Assembly (NCBI GenBank): GCA_963576475.1
Contig: OY754982.1
Span: 7,262,458-7,326,457 of the forward strand
Length of the DNA: 64,000 bases
Origin: Molanna angustata
Lineage: Eukaryota; Arthropoda; Insecta; Trichoptera; Molannidae
Reading direction: 5' to 3'
Shown here: positions 1 to 12,461 of the stretch, piece by piece
How positions within the stretch are numbered: position 1 is the first letter of the stretch
Layout of the letters: the number at the start of each line of letters is the position of its first letter
The notes under the pieces: generated by a model
The model's input: the letters and a program-made list of their open reading frames with translations, nothing else
What the model was told of the DNA's origin: nothing
Databases searched by the model: none
Made by a program: the position numbers and the translations under genes

Positions 1-118
1 TCCCCCGCCGTGCTCCGTGTCAACTGTTTATTGTTTGACTTAAAAAAAAATGTAAATGTAGACATACATCATATCTCAAAATTTTATGAAAAATTTCCAA
101 GGTATCTTAAACCTTTTT

Positions 119-685
119 ACTCCTCACTAACCCAATATAGTGAGAATATAGTGGGGAGTTATGAATTCGCAACTTTTAAGGCTATTTTTTTATTGCAGAT
201 TATCAACTGATGCTGAGATTGTATTCTGAAAGTTTCATCACAATGTATCTGTTGTGTTGTGTAGGTACTATGTGCTATGTACGGCGTGTTTATTCTACTT
301 TATCAATTATAGACTAAAGTACTCATTCGATTCTTTTCAAATTTTGCAAATTTGTGTATTCAATACTCGCTTTGAATCCATTAGATCTTGAAGGATATCT
401 GAATAGTGCTCCTCGGTTTTTTTACTGTCAAATATTTCAAAGTGACCCCAAACTCGGGAAACTCGAAATTTGTTATTTATTTTTTCAAATTGGTAAAAAG
501 GCACATCACTTTCATAAAATGGCATTGAAGAATTATCAGGTTTTCATAATTAAATATTTAAATAAAAAATAATTTAACAAACTCATTTTATTAAAAAGAC
601 TGAAAAATTTCCACACAAAATTTGAACACTTTGTGGAGTGGCTTGTTAGTGAGAAGTTTAGCGTTGGCCACAACCCACTCGTTTA
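119..685 (+). repeat. Dispersed repeat family X, copy 1
   Basis: It opens ACTCCTCACTAAC...GTGGGGAGTTATGA and ends AGCGTTGGCCACAACCCACT. The same ends recur at 29270/33118, and the interior recurs at 61928-62340 and inverted at 52860-53272. It has no coding potential. The class is unknown: no clear TIRs or target duplication could be recognised. Confidence 0.7.
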
Positions 686-1169
686 ATTAGGAAAAATATA
701 ATTTTTTTAGCACGCTTATATTTCCAAAAAAAAATATACCGAAAAACGCCGAAACACTCCTACTAGATCATTTTCTAAAATATCTATATTACAGCAGTTA
801 ATCTCAAACTTTTTTTAACATTTTTTTAAAAAATATTTATTTATTACATATCCAGTATAATATGACATATTATATCATTAAATATTAACAAAACACAACA
901 AAAAAATATATTATATACAGGTATAATCAAATAAAAAAAACAACATGTTAATAGTTATATTGGCATCACATGTATGCCTCCACTCCACCAACTCAAAGGA
1001 TGTGTGTATTGGAGACACTACTTCGTTACATTGTTTTTTTTTTCATTTACTTGTTATAGTGTTTATGTTTTGCAAATGATTTCTGGATAAGATACTCCAC
1101 TAGGCCAATGCCTGTGTCTAGAGTACCATTTCATACAATTTAGTAGCTACGTAGCCATATTAAAATAAA
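686..1169. other. AT-rich stretch, nothing recognised
   Basis: Runs of A and T, no meaningful open frame, no recognised repeat. Confidence 0.6.
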
Positions 1170-1440
1170 TGTCCACTTTTTCTCAGCCAGTCCCTACATC
1201 TCATTCCACTCTTTTCATCCTTGTATACATACATGCTTTGACAGACGTTCGTCGTTCATAATTTATCTTCATTCTACCCATAATATATTCTTTCAATTGT
1301 AGATTTTCGTCTAATATCCTCATTCCTTATCCTATCATAAATTGTTTTTTCAAACATGTTTCTTCTTAGATACCTCATTTTCACCGCCTTGATTTTAGTT
1401 TCATGTGTCTTCTGCCAGTCAGAATAGAGGTGAAATATAC
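1170..1440 (-). mobile_element. RTE-like LINE tail, family A, degraded
   Basis: The minus strand retains segments like YDRIRNEDIRRKSTIER and TKIKAVKMRYLRRNMF, corresponding to YDRVRNEDTRKEC and ESRINAVEMRSLRRIC of the longest copy. It is truncated on both sides and frameshifted. Confidence 0.7.
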
Positions 1441-2644
1441 AACGATTTTTGAAAAATAATATTAAGGCCCTTGTATACTCTGGGTATACGGATGTACCTA
1501 CACAAAAATGCACACTTATTACCGTCTAATGTATGAAACACGAAAAAATATTGCATATCACCTAATATGTGAGATACAACATTTTTTCGCGAATAAATGG
1601 TAAAAATTTGGAGGTTTTCTTTAAATAGCAAGAATATTAATTAAAATATTATGATAATAAAAAACTCAGCCCGTAGATATTCATATTCTCTTTCGATTGA
1701 TGTAAAAATCTACTTCATAGGTCTTGTAGTTTTTTAGTTACTTACAATAAAAAAAATTAATGGGTTTTAATTACTATTTTACAAAAAAAGTATTAAACAA
1801 ATTCAAAATTCAAAAAAATCATGCAATAGAATAAAGATGTAAATACAAACTGTTTTTAATTTCAAAGTCGTATCTTCTGGAAGTACTGGGGAAATTATTT
1901 TCAAAATATACTATATAGCCTACTATAACCTCTTAGAAATGACGCTTGCTTCCCTGTATATATCCCGTTATGGACATGGCATGACGGTTTGTACGAGAAT
2001 TGGTTTAAGGTATTATACAGGTTTAAGGAATTGCAATAAATATCCTTTTCCGGAGCGCAGATTCGGTTCTGAGAACAATGGTTCTCGGAAAATAACCGAG
2101 GATCGTTTACTCGTAAATTATTTGCAAATGTGTATTATATTGCCAAAAAAACTCGCTTATCGTAATATGGGCGGTTCAAGTAAAACAAACTTTGACTTCC
2201 TGTCCTGCTATAACATTGGATAATTATGGGTTTGTAATATGTTCTTTGGTTTTCGCTAACAAGGCCTTCTAAGAGACGCTGTGTTAAGTCATCTATAAGT
2301 CTCCATACATTTTGCTTATTTATTATATGGTTCATTTTATTTTGAGTTACCGCAAAAAGGTCTTGTAATTTTTTTACGTTTTCTTTGCCGTTTAGACTAA
2401 ATCAATAATTGCTAGCTAAATCATATCTGTAAGTTCTTGACTAGTTTTTTATGGGTTCTTATTATAAAATTATAAGCTTTCTTTTGTATCACAGATAGGA
2501 CCTTAGGAACAGAAATCGGACTAAATTAACAACTGCTTAAGGGAGTTGGACAGGGAGTTACTTATAAAGTGAAATGGATTACCTTCTGACATCCGCTGTG
2601 CTCAAAGCAATTGCACTTTCAATTGAAATACTACAATTAGGTTT
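1441..2644. other. AT-rich stretch, nothing recognised
   Basis: Short frames of up to 94 codons show no domain. At 2067-2105 an interrupted inverted GGTTCTGAGAACAATGGTTC phrase occurs. Confidence 0.5.
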
Positions 2645-3105
2645 GTTTCGTGCAGCTTCATCTTCAGCCTATTTCGTTCCAATCCTAAACGATGGCCTCC
2701 TCCATTTGACTCCACGTCGTTCTGTCCTGTACAGTTTGCATCTAGGACGTGCCAGCATAGCGTTGTGTATCACCCCTGCAAATCAGCTGCGGTCGCCCCA
2801 CACCTGTCTTAGTCGCCAGAAGTCTCCAAGTCAGCACATTTTTGTCCGAGCTTCTGGCTACGTGTCCCGCCCATTTCCATTTCAGAGTCGCCACACGGTG
2901 GATTATATCAGTTACTGTTGATCTTTCTCTTATCGTTTCATTTCTTTTTTGTCTCTTAGTGACAGACCCAGCATGGTCCTTTCCATAGCTCTTTGAGTGA
3001 CTCGCAGTTTCTCTGCACTTAGTTTAGAAAGAGTTACTGTTTCTAAGTCATATGTAGCAACCGGCAGCACACGCGTTTCACACAGCAACCCCTTTTTAAT
3101 ATTTT
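2645..3105 (-). mobile_element. RTE-like LINE tail, family F, degraded
   Basis: The minus strand, read across frameshifts, gives LPVATYDLETVTLSKLSAEK, LRVTQRAMERTMLGLSLRDK, LKWKWAGHVARSSD and LLATKTGVGRP, then QDRTTWSQMEEA. This order (TYG-ET, RAMERTMLG, WAGHVAR, GRP, W-QMEEA) is the RTE reverse-transcriptase tail. Two or more stops interrupt it. Confidence 0.8.
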
Positions 3106-4161
3106 TACTATCTATAAACTATGAAAATTAATAAAAAGTCAATCAAATACATGTCTATGTTGAGTCGTTATAATAGTTTATCTCTTGTATCCACGATACA
3201 CAAAGAAGAAATTGCTTTCAACGTCTTATTTCAAAAGTATCACCTTGGCAGTATTGTGCTTGGAAAAGAGACCCGTGGGTAGAAACGTAAGTAGGTATTG
3301 TGAATTGCTGTTGGCTGGTCAATTTATCCTCTATAAGTTTGTAATATAACGTTTATGCCGTGGGTGGTTGCTAGGATGACCGTCGTAATTCAAGAGTCGT
3401 CGTTATAAGTAATAATATAATTATGTCGCCGCGGGCCTCCAAACGGTGTAAGACAAAGACCCGCAATGTGACTGCACAGGATTTACCCATTGTTTTTTTT
3501 TCTAATCCACGCGTATTCTTCATTTTTCTTAGTTTCTTCATTTCCTGCGTATTCTCCGTCGATATGCGATTGATACCGTATGCATTGACCGTAATTCGAA
3601 TATCTTATATTGTCAATTTAATCAGTCTTTCTCAGGTTGTGACTAAGATTTTGAAGTTATGTACTTCCTAGCGTGGACTTGGGAACTTGCTAGACTTTAT
3701 AAAATACTTCATGATAACAATTTCCGTCACCTACAGACAAAAAAATAACATTTCGTGGTGGATTTGATCTCAACAATATCAGAATAGACAAAAAGAACTT
3801 CTATCTAGACAACAGATTCAGTAAACTGTTACAAAAACCTAAACATGCAATATTCCTATAAAAGTGACAATTTAGATATCCGCAGTCACCCAACAAACTT
3901 CTTGGCACATATACCAATCAAGACAATGTAAATTTTATATATTAATAAATAATTAAAAAAAGACAAATTTCCGATCTAGGCACCCACGTGACGGGTTCAA
4001 GTTGTTTTATGATAACTATATGTGCAGTCACACAGTATCCTTGATCTGTGACATTACTTGTGTGATACCTGCAAAATTTTATATTTCTGTTATAATCAGT
4101 CTACATTAGAAAAAACAGATGATTGATTATTAAAGAAAACTATGTTAGATATTTTTTATGT
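3106..4161. other. Mostly featureless; GC-rich patch at 3423-3490
   Basis: ATGTCGCCGCGGGCCTCCAA and ACGGTGTAAGACAAAGACCC form a GC-rich island of about 65 bp that could be a fragment of an exon or repeat. It runs into a poly-T stretch without a splice site I can defend. Confidence 0.4.
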
Positions 4162-4513
4162 TCATTCTGTGGGTATTTTTAAACCATTTAAATTGATAGT
4201 CGTTTTCCTTTCTATTGATGACACAAATGTAACAGTTAATGCCGGCCAGTCTTTTAATATAAAAGGACAGTATATTGTTAAAAAGCTTTTGAAATAATAA
4301 GGATCTTGATTAATTGATGTTTCCTTCGTATTCGCTAATCGTTTGTCTGCCAACGTCAGAAGCTTTAATCTCAAATTGGATTTTTTTTCCGTTCGAGATG
4401 GTGTTTACATAAATGAACGGAAAATTTAACAGATGATCCATATCATCAAGATGATAGTTCGCTCTTTGTTTAAAATGAACGGCAATTTTGAAAGCTTCTT
4501 TGGAAATTCGCAA
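4162..4513 (-). pseudogene. Two overlapping frames, possible frameshifted relic
   Basis: The minus strand has one frame with ISKEAFKIAVHFKQRANYHL and LLNFPFIYVNTISNGKKIQF, then an overlapping shifted frame with YYFKSFLTIYCPFILKDWPA and TVTFVSSIERKTTINLNGL. Together they could be one frameshifted coding sequence of about 110 codons. No family is recognised. Confidence 0.25.
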
Positions 4514-5009
4514 ATTGCAACATATTTTCGGTCCATTTGACTAGAAGTGTCTTGAGTTAACAACGATTGCTTTTAGTCCGTCCAAATTCATCCGTTTATT
4601 GCTAATAAAGATTGACACACCCTTTTTTATTTTACTTATAACCTCAATGATAAGTCTCATTGTATGTATGAGTAACGAATCAATCTGTTGTTTCGCAAAT
4701 TCAAGTATACCCACACAGTGTTACTTTTAAGCGTTGATCGCAAAAATACTCTGCCACGATATGATATCCGAATTTAAAGCTGGCGTTTATGGTATAGGTA
4801 CCGTATACATTTGTCAGCATGTATGTTGCGTATCGAAATCAATTTACAAATGTTTCGTTTTCATGTGTATTTTGAATATTGCAATTCAGTAATCTAAATG
4901 TGTGTACGAAATGTTTTCTCATTTTGACAAAATAAGGATTTTTTATGACAATATAGTATAATATCCTTGGTTTAGGGTGGTCCAGTGATGATAGTAATCC
5001 AGTTTCTCA

Positions 5010-5105
5010 ATTATATTTGTCGGTCTGTTTTCAGTCTGTGGCAACTTGTTGGGTGCGTGTAAAATTAATATTTGACATAGTACATGTTAGTTGCCCGCGA
5101 AGTAA
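5010..5105 (+). mobile_element. SINE family B, 3' body only
   Basis: TTTCAGTCTGTGGCAACTTG, TTGGGTGCGTGTAAAATTAA and ATGTTAGTTGCCCG match the family B body. The tRNA head is missing. Confidence 0.75.
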
Positions 5106-5144
5106 TGTAAATACTTATATTCACAATGTATAATATTAAGCTAC

Positions 5145-5405
5145 CACATCCATGATTGGCAAGTTGGCTGAAATATATAGAATCAACACTACATCCTTCG
5201 GTGATCGTGCTTTTGCTGTGGCTGGACCAGCGTCGTGGAATAAACTACCACCTGAACTGAGGCAAATCGACAACTTAGCACTATTCAGGAAACACCTGAA
5301 AACTTACTTCTTTCGCGAGTCTTACAAAAACCTGTAATATATTCAAAGCGCCCTTGAGGTGAGGTTATCACAAAAACGGCGCTATAAAAATCATCCCAAT
5401 TTATT
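5145..5405 (+). mobile_element. Non-LTR reverse-transcriptase C-terminus, L2/CR1-like (family H)
   Basis: The frame at 5152-5337 reads SFGDRAFAVAGPASWNKLPP and FRKHLKTYFFRESY. This is the GDRAF-VAGP-WN-LP...F--LKT-LF signature found at the end of L2/CR1-like reverse transcriptases. The 3' tail runs into TTATTATTATTTATTAA. Nothing of the RT core remains. A SINE 3' body lies immediately upstream (5010-5105). Confidence 0.75.
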
Positions 5406-6984
5406 ATTATTTATTAATACAAGATGATAAACAATATGGCGGCTATATACAAATTACTAGGTATGTGAACTCGACAATATCAATAAGCGAAAGACGCCGC
5501 GCACACAACTCACCTTCTATATAATATATATATACATTCAGTCAGTCATACAGTTTCGCTCACACTCACACTATCACGTTTCTCGCATATTGGTTTGGAA
5601 ATTATCCCGATATACAAATGAATGTAAGACCATGTATGTAAGACTGAATGTTGGTCTAGCTTTTGCACACTGTGTTTTGCTACAAGTGTCTCAAGTCGTG
5701 TTATTTTACACCATCGATAACTTTATGAAATTCATCGAATACATTTTGTTTTTCTGTAAAAAGCAGTTCATTTTAATAAATCTATCTGGGTACAGAACTG
5801 AATGCTCATATAATAATAGTAAAATGAGATTTGCTTTGCGAACCTCCTGATCTTTTAACGACACATGCCATATCTCTGTTTTGCTTAAACTGCTAAAAAA
5901 GAACGGCCTCGCTCATCACTAATTCAGACACGTTCTTAAAAGAGTCAATGAAGAAGACTATCTTTTATACGATAGCCTTGAGCTTCAAGTATCAAGTTTT
6001 TTATTTGTATTATCCTCTTTTTCTTGTATAGTTAATCTTCTCTTCTTTGTTTTATTTTCTCTTTCGAACGTGCATTGCCAAAAAACGTGAAACTTTGTTT
6101 CGAAGAAAGCTGAGAGCATTAAGAGAGATGTTGATATATTAGTTCATTGTTTGGTACGTTACATATTTTCTCTGTTTCTTTACAAAGCGTGTGAAGGGAA
6201 AAGTTTGTCTTACATTTTTATGATTGAACAAATGTACGCATTTCACACAGATTCGATGAGATGATAAGGTGGAAGTTATGGGAACATGTAGTAGGTGTAT
6301 AAATAACAAAGTCAATAAGCTAAAATATATCTTCATATTTTAAGTACATGTTTATATCGTCTTCGTAGATGTCGTAGTGTGAATAAACTTGATTCTTGAT
6401 ACACAACAAACGTACAATATGTATTGTTTTTTTTCTTCATTGTTTTCGCCACAGTTACGCCATTAATGAAAGAAATAAAATAAACTAGTTATACATCAGA
6501 TTATCCAAAAATAAATTAACGTTTATATAAATCATGAAATATGATTTATCTACTGAAACTTTTCGATATTTTATTTATCTCAGTAAGATTAAAATCAAAT
6601 TATTACATTTGATGGCGAATAACGTCTCAACATTTATTACTTGGGCTGTTAAATTTCTTAAAAAACATCCGTTTGTCCTCATTTTGGAACCCAAAATGGA
6701 TGAGTCCCACTTATGTCTGATTCGGTTTATTTCTCGAAATAACAAGGGAAGATATATTAAATGATATTTTGTCTGTAAGTTTTGCTAATCTACCTTTACT
6801 ATCTATTTTATTATTATCTATTGTTTTTTTTTTGTAAATTTCCCCGCCATAAATTCATTTAGTTTGGAACAACTTGGATCATTAGTGTCAAAATTGGGTT
6901 ATAAACAATATATGGTTCTAAATGGAGATTATTTACCTTCCGGATTTATTTGCTCCAGAAAATTAATGATATCAATTCTTCTTC
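5406..6984. other. AT-rich stretch, nothing recognised
   Basis: Scattered frames of 60-86 codons lack domains or start context. No clear repeats. Confidence 0.5.
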
Positions 6985-7090
6985 TTCAATGGCGCTACAG
7001 CCCATTTCAAGCCTTGGCCTCCGTCAGTCTTCTCCTCCAGCTTCTTATATCGTCCGCAGCAACTCTCCAACTACCCGGCAATTGCAATAG
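6985..7090 (-). mobile_element. RTE-like LINE 3' end, family D
   Basis: TTCTTCTTCAATGGCGCTAC followed by AGCCCATTTCAAGCCTTGGC is the inverse of the EEAKA-stop-tail region of family D. Confidence 0.65.
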
Positions 7091-7439
7091 TTGGGAAACA
7101 TTTCTTCCAAAATGATATCAAATACCATTGTAATATTTATTTATAGAATTGGTATTTTCTCTAGATTCTCGAACAGTCCAAGATCCAAAGCAGATTGAAG
7201 TAATATATAAATATGTTTCAACACATTTATTTCTTGTAAATTTCTTCTACCTAAATTCATCTTCATCGTTTATTTTAGGTCTGGCAATGTTTTTAGACCT
7301 TCAGATATGTTGTCGATCAGTAGATCCATAGATTTTAAATCAATTTAATTTGTTAATTTGTTTCATTTGATAATTGAAAATTTCAGAGTTTAATCTGCGT
7401 AGTCTAATTCGTCGTGGATTATAACCACGTTTCTTGTTC

Positions 7440-7605
7440 TTCCGCTTTAGTTAGGACTGTGTCCTGTTATTCTCGGAGTCTGCTCTTGTGAGGTATACGT
7501 CCAACTTTCCCTCCATCACTTGTGTGGTCTTCCAGGGGGTCTGCTATTTGTTATCTCCTCATCCGCTGCTATCCTCACCACTCGATCCGAACCTGCTCTC
7601 CCCAT
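7440..7605 (-). mobile_element. RTE-like LINE 3' end, family B
   Basis: It shares GTTATTCTCGGAGTC, GTCTTCCAGGGGGTCTGCT and ATCCGCTGCTATCCTCACCA with the family B copy at 47.0 kb, same orientation. No open frame remains. Confidence 0.65.
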
Positions 7606-7689
7606 ATATTACGTATAATTACAAAACCATATTTGAGTAAAATATATTTGGATTCAATTGTAACAAATAATTGACTAAGCCAATGTTTT

Positions 7690-7975
7690 GATTGTCTCAT
7701 TAGTTTATTTGCTCCCTAACGAGGTAAGCAGAGAGAATGCCACACTTTTCTATCATGGCAAGCAACCATCGCCTCATCAACATTCATACATCGTCCTTTA
7801 CATGTTCGTCTGTTGTTCAAGCTTTCTCTGTTTCAGAGTGTCGTTCACAAGATCGAGCCATCCTTTTCTTGGACGTGCCCGATCTCTCATACCATTCTTG
7901 TCCGCAATGTATATTTTCTTCGTTAGGCGTTCCTCAATCCGATGTGGATAAACCATCACTTTCATTCTATTGATG
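7690..7975 (-). mobile_element. RTE-like LINE tail, family A, degraded
   Basis: It matches the 13.0-kb and 56.6-kb copies over the last 90 codons (reverse complement of CCTCATCAACATTCATACAT, TTTTCTTGGACGTGCCCG and so on). Frameshifts leave no continuous frame. Confidence 0.75.
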
Positions 7976-9334
7976 GTTTATTTGTGAACGTGAACAGTCG
8001 ATTAGTTTACAGGAACATGTAATGTCTATATTGAAAACTATTTTTAAATGTCCAGTTACTTCGTCCTTGGTTTCTTTTACTTCAAAATACATTTATTACC
8101 TTCGAATTATACTCATTTTACTCCCCTTGCTCATAAACATACAATCATTTTTATCGCTCTATTCTCCAACTTGGATTTTTTACGATGGATCTGTATAAAT
8201 AAACCAAGATTCCGAAGATTCCTGATCTATCTCGTAAGACTTCGTAATACCTATATATATTTCTTGTAATGCATAACACATTATACAAAGGTATTTCTTG
8301 AATGTTTATCTGTTATTTTATGTAAGCTGGTGAAAATTTTACGCCCATTCAGTACACAATTCGGCAGCTTTTAATGCTTCCCCTGAATAAACTTAATGTT
8401 TTAATGCGCGCCCACTTGGGCTTTCAGCGAAATCAAAGCTTTTTGTTGAAAGGATTTACATAATTTTACAACTTCGCTCTCACAATAAGCATCAATATAC
8501 ATTTTCACTTTACATACAACTTGGCTCTTTTTATTCGACTTTTTTGTGTTGTTTGTTATTGACGATTCCTGCTTTTTTATTTTCTTGTTTAAAATTAGAA
8601 TATTTTTTCGAGTTGTTTCTTAGATTTTGAAACATTGATGGTTTAATGAATAATGTTTACGTTGCGTTTTAGTGATGAACCATGACCGAGGGCCAAGACT
8701 GAGGTTGTTTTTGTGTTGTTCTTGGATTCATAGGTGTGGTCTTAGTTTGTTATTTAAGGTCAGTAATTTCATACATGAAAAAATAAACATCGAGTTATGG
8801 CAAAATGACGATCGTAGAAATTATTTTTTTGTTGCTGACTTAATGCTATAAAATAACAGGAACCTATATATAATTTTGAATAACTGCAAGATTTATTAAT
8901 TTCCTGCTAGTCTGGTCTTGGACTTGGTAATTTTTTACAAGACTAGTTGGCTTACTCATCACTATTACGTTGTTTCATAACATAATATAAATCTTAGATA
9001 GAATACATTTTTATTGCAATAGTTTAAAATGTCATAAAAGATATGCACAATTGTTACGAAATAATGTTCGCTTTTGACCCAAATGTCAACTGATTCAAAA
9101 GAAGATTAGAAAAATAATAGTAATTACTTGTTTTCATTAACTTTCATTTTTCTTTTGTCGGCATGACTAACGAGAATCGTGTTATTTCACTTTCTATTAA
9201 AATAAGGTTTTTTTGTTACTATTGAATAATCTTCTTTCTGTTATCTTCGCGGTACTATTAGTGTAGTATTTTGTGTTGTACATACTTACTTCCGATGGCC
9301 ATACAACTCCAGTAGAGCTTTAGCCTCCTATAGC
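7976..9334. other. Apparently unique AT-rich sequence
   Basis: No repeat family of this window recurs here. 8335-8470 is slightly GC-richer but has no coding frame. Confidence 0.5.
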
Positions 9335-9532
9335 CTTACTCTTGAAACTCGAATCCGATCCCAATTTCAAATTTTCATTTAGAACTTACCTATCTGTCGC
9401 CTGCGTACATTCAAATGAACGACTATTACTATTAAAACATTCCTACCTACCGCATTCATTCTCCGTTACAAAGGTAGGTTCTTAGCGAGTCGGATCGTAT
9501 TGGAATTGGATTTGCAGTGGAGAGTAAGACCG
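9335..9532. mobile_element. Foldback MITE, family M, copy 1
   Basis: CTTACTCTTGAAACTCGAAT with CCGATCCCAATTTCAAATTT at the left faces TCGGATCGTATTGGAATTGG and GAGAGTAAGAC at the right as an imperfect inverted repeat. A TACCTACC/GGTAGG pair lies near the centre. No coding sequence. The same design occurs at 49885-50165. Confidence 0.6.
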
Positions 9533-9574
9533 TAAGAATAGCTTTCCAAACCTTCCTATTGCCGACCGCCATAC

Positions 9575-9645
9575 GTTAGTTGGAAGAAATTGCCATAAGG
9601 CAATAAACTCGCTACTTACGCAGGGTGCAAGGAAGTGTTCATTAT
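9575..9645 (+). mobile_element. SINE family A, 3' body only
   Basis: TTAGTTGGAAGAAATTGCC, GGCAATAAACTCGCTAC and GCAGGGTGCAAGGAAGTG match the family A body. Confidence 0.7.
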
Positions 9646-9659
9646 ATTATATTTATTTA

Positions 9660-9758
9660 TTTATCAGCTGCAGTGGACTCCCAGTCATCACAAGCATTCA
9701 GCACGTTCAGATCTCGGGTAACATTGTCCATCAATCTCTGCCTTGGTTTTTTTTTTGT
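9660..9758 (-). mobile_element. RTE-like LINE tail, family E
   Basis: The minus strand encodes RQRLMDNVTRDLNVLNACDD followed by WESTAAD, the motif style of RTE C-termini. It shares GTGATGACTGGGAGTC with the fragment in an Unc-76-like intron at 63.25 kb. Confidence 0.65.
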
Positions 9759-9825
9759 GTTTTATATTAATTAAAATGCTATTTAAGCCGTAAATAAATT
9801 AACTAATGTACGTGTATTCATCATT

Positions 9826-9962
9826 TCATCGACCCTTCTTTGCACCCTAGCACTCTACAAGTGGCAAGTTTATAGCCGAATGGTAATTTATTACAACTTT
9901 GTCCAGAAAAGCGAGAATCACGTGAGATTTTTTGACATTCATTTCTCACAGTAACACTAGAT
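9826..9962 (-). mobile_element. SINE family A, 3' body only
   Basis: Inverse of the family A body: CTTTGCACCCTAGCAC, ACAAGTGGCAAGTTTAT and a diverged TTTCTCAC segment are all present. Confidence 0.65.
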
Positions 9963-9984
9963 AATTGGGTTATTTTTTTTGTAC

Positions 9985-10045
9985 AAAAAAAAGAATATGT
10001 CCTTATTAAACAAGTACATATACATCTTCCTACGTTCCCTAAAAT
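9985..10045 (-). mobile_element. SINE family C, 3' end only
   Basis: TTAAACAAGTACATATACAT followed by CTTCCTACGTTCCCTAAAAT is the inverse of the 56.46-56.51 kb tail. It directly neighbours a SINE A fragment. Confidence 0.55.
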
Positions 10046-10117
10046 AAGCATTAATGCTTTTATCTAGTGTTATTGTATATCCTAAATACGTAGATATTTA
10101 TTTTTTTGGTATTGATA

Positions 10118-10275
10118 GGAATATCGGAGTCACCTATACCACTCCATTAGGAACGTTTTTGAGCTTCAAGCTCTCTTCATCTCCGGAGCTGCTGCTCGTC
10201 AGACGACAAAACGAAGAACTATCAGGCATATTTCATACCGTTTACCCTAAGAGAACAACCTCAATCCTATAATCT
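10118..10275 (-). mobile_element. Family R 3' fragment
   Basis: This is similar to the last 150 bp of the insertion in the mariner: both share AGTCACCTA, CCACTCC, TCTCCGGAG/CCCCGGAG-type blocks, GCTGCTCGTC and CATATTTCATACC in the same order. It carries small indels. Orientation is minus by comparison with the nested copy. Confidence 0.65.
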
Positions 10276-10324
10276 CTTTTTGGTTTAAGTATCATTGAAT
10301 ATATTCGATTAAAATATCAATTGT

Positions 10325-10580
10325 ATACCTTGGAGAGCCCGATATGATTCCATCAAGGTGGGACGCCTGCGATGGAGTGGTCAAATAATCAGAATGGACG
10401 ATGACAACCCAGTAATACGCCTCACTCTCTCTCCAAACTGCGATGGATGGAATCTGTATGCGCTGATCTTCCTGAAAATCAAATACTGGAAAACAAAGGC
10501 TTCAGAAAGGCAGGAACGGAGGAGACTGCTGGATTCAGTCAAGACCTAGCCAGAGCTTATGATGAAGATGATTATAATGT
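10325..10580 (+). mobile_element. RTE-like LINE tail, family C
   Basis: The frame VGRLRWSGQIIRMDDDNP resembles the conserved LRWAGHV-RM segment of RTE-like reverse transcriptases. It then degenerates through a tail ending GATGAAGATGAT, a typical RTE 3' simple repeat. It has only weak similarity to families A, B and D. Confidence 0.65.
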
Positions 10581-12461
10581 TATATAAACTGTAATTTATG
10601 GTTAACGCATTAATAACAGGCAATTATGCGGTGGGTTGAAAGAATCAGTTTAACTTAGAAGGAATGTTAAACGAGCTGGAAGAGAAAAAGAAGATAAGGA
10701 CAAATAATTGCACAGACGATAGCTACGGAATGCAGACAGGAGTGTAGACATCAGTGCTTCTCAACGCAATATGAGAAACTTGATAAACTTTAGTTACCGA
10801 AATGTAATACAATACGACATAATATCTTTAACTGAAGTGTTTCTAGACAATAAAATTATCAGAAAGTAATTTGAAACTAAAAAAGAAGATACCTACTTAT
10901 GTTAAATATAGGTATACCAGGGAATTGCTGTTGAATACCAATTTTCCAACATTTTTCATCTTGTAAAATCATCCAGTTCAGCTCAATTTGTATTTTCTAT
11001 TATAATTGGCGCCCAAAATTATTCTCATTATCTGATTTGTAAATGCACAATATTGTAATATTGGCTATTGGCCCCGAAAAATATTTTACCATGCTTATTT
11101 CTTCACAACGGGGGCCAGTCTAGTCGAATCAAAACCCTCATGATTACCCATATCATGGATATAATTAACAACAGCGATCATTGGACTATGGAATAACTTA
11201 CTGATGATGTAAAGCCATCCCAATCTGTACATATTTAACTAAAAACATAAGAAATCTAATAATTTATTCTTGAACGATATTCATTCTTAGTCCTTCAATT
11301 CCCTTCTGCTTTGCTTCCTTGTTTAGATCTCGCTGTTGTTTTGAATAGAAACATATTTTATTGTATCGAATTTACTTAAGGATTCTCGTTGCTTGGGTTG
11401 ATTGGAAGAGATCACCTTATGGCAAGAAACCCGGTTATATGAAACTTGATATAATAGTGCCTGTATCAACTGAAAATCTTTTTTTGTCCATACCTGGATG
11501 TCCATTGCTGACTTGCTGAAGAAGTGGTAATAACGAATCGATGAAAAACGCAACTAATCCGATGTTGAGAATGACTGCTGCACTTAAAGAGTCCTGCTAT
11601 TTTTATTGTGTGTATAACCAAACGTGGATCTTAAGGTCATGCAAACCAGGCGTTTATAATTACCTTCATATTTGTCCGTTTGTTGCGTGTGGTTCCGATA
11701 ATTGTGGAAAAATACTTCTGTCGTATTTTCTTGTCTCTGTGATGCCTTTTGTAATGGATGACTGAAAAATCAAGAATTCTATTATAAATCTATATTTCAC
11801 AGACTTATTTCAGAATATTCTAATTTCGTTGCTGGAAATCCGATAATTAATTGTTAGTTTTGATGTGAATAACTTTGTAGGTACCTAGAAAAAAAAACCA
11901 TAATTTTATATAATCAAATACAATATTGTCGCTTTGATTCAAATCAGCTGCCATAAATTATGTACATGTGTGTTAGACGATTTTTAAAATATCATATAAC
12001 CCCATTGTGATCGAAACCCTCCGTGTCGCGTTTCTAATGCGCCATGTCTGTTACGGCCTTCATGTTTTAATACTTCAAATCGCCGCTTATGTAAATTGAA
12101 TTCTTCTTATCTGCTATGTCGATTCAAAGGTTAATGTTAAGATTGTCCATTGTAAAAGGGTATTGTGCAATGGACGGTGTCGTCTCTTCAATAGATTCTT
12201 TCAAAGGCTTTAAATGCCAGCGTCATGGATTATATCGCGCACAACTTAAAAGATGGGCTCGTCCGGTCTGATAATTCAGAACAATAATTTTAGTCTTTAC
12301 AATTATTGCAGTTTTTCTCTCAGGGGCTGAATGTAATAATGCGTTAAAGAAATATACGATTTATTTTGGGGAAACAATTAAATTACCTAGTTATATTTTG
12401 TCTTAAAATCATTGACAAAATCAAACTTAAAAATAATATTGATATATGACAAGCTTTCTAA
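10581..12461. other. AT-rich stretch, nothing firm
   Basis: TTACCCATATCATGGATATA at 11146 recurs inverted at 36255, a hint of another dispersed repeat. Otherwise no genes or elements are seen. Confidence 0.45.

Noticed and set aside
119..685. Family X as an LTR retrotransposon or solo LTR
   Set aside because: The ends are not TG...CA, there is no flanking direct duplication that I can see, and no pol sequence occurs in the longer copy.
2574..2921. 115-codon plus-strand frame
   Set aside because: It is antisense to the degraded family F LINE tail, whose minus-strand motifs are recognisable.
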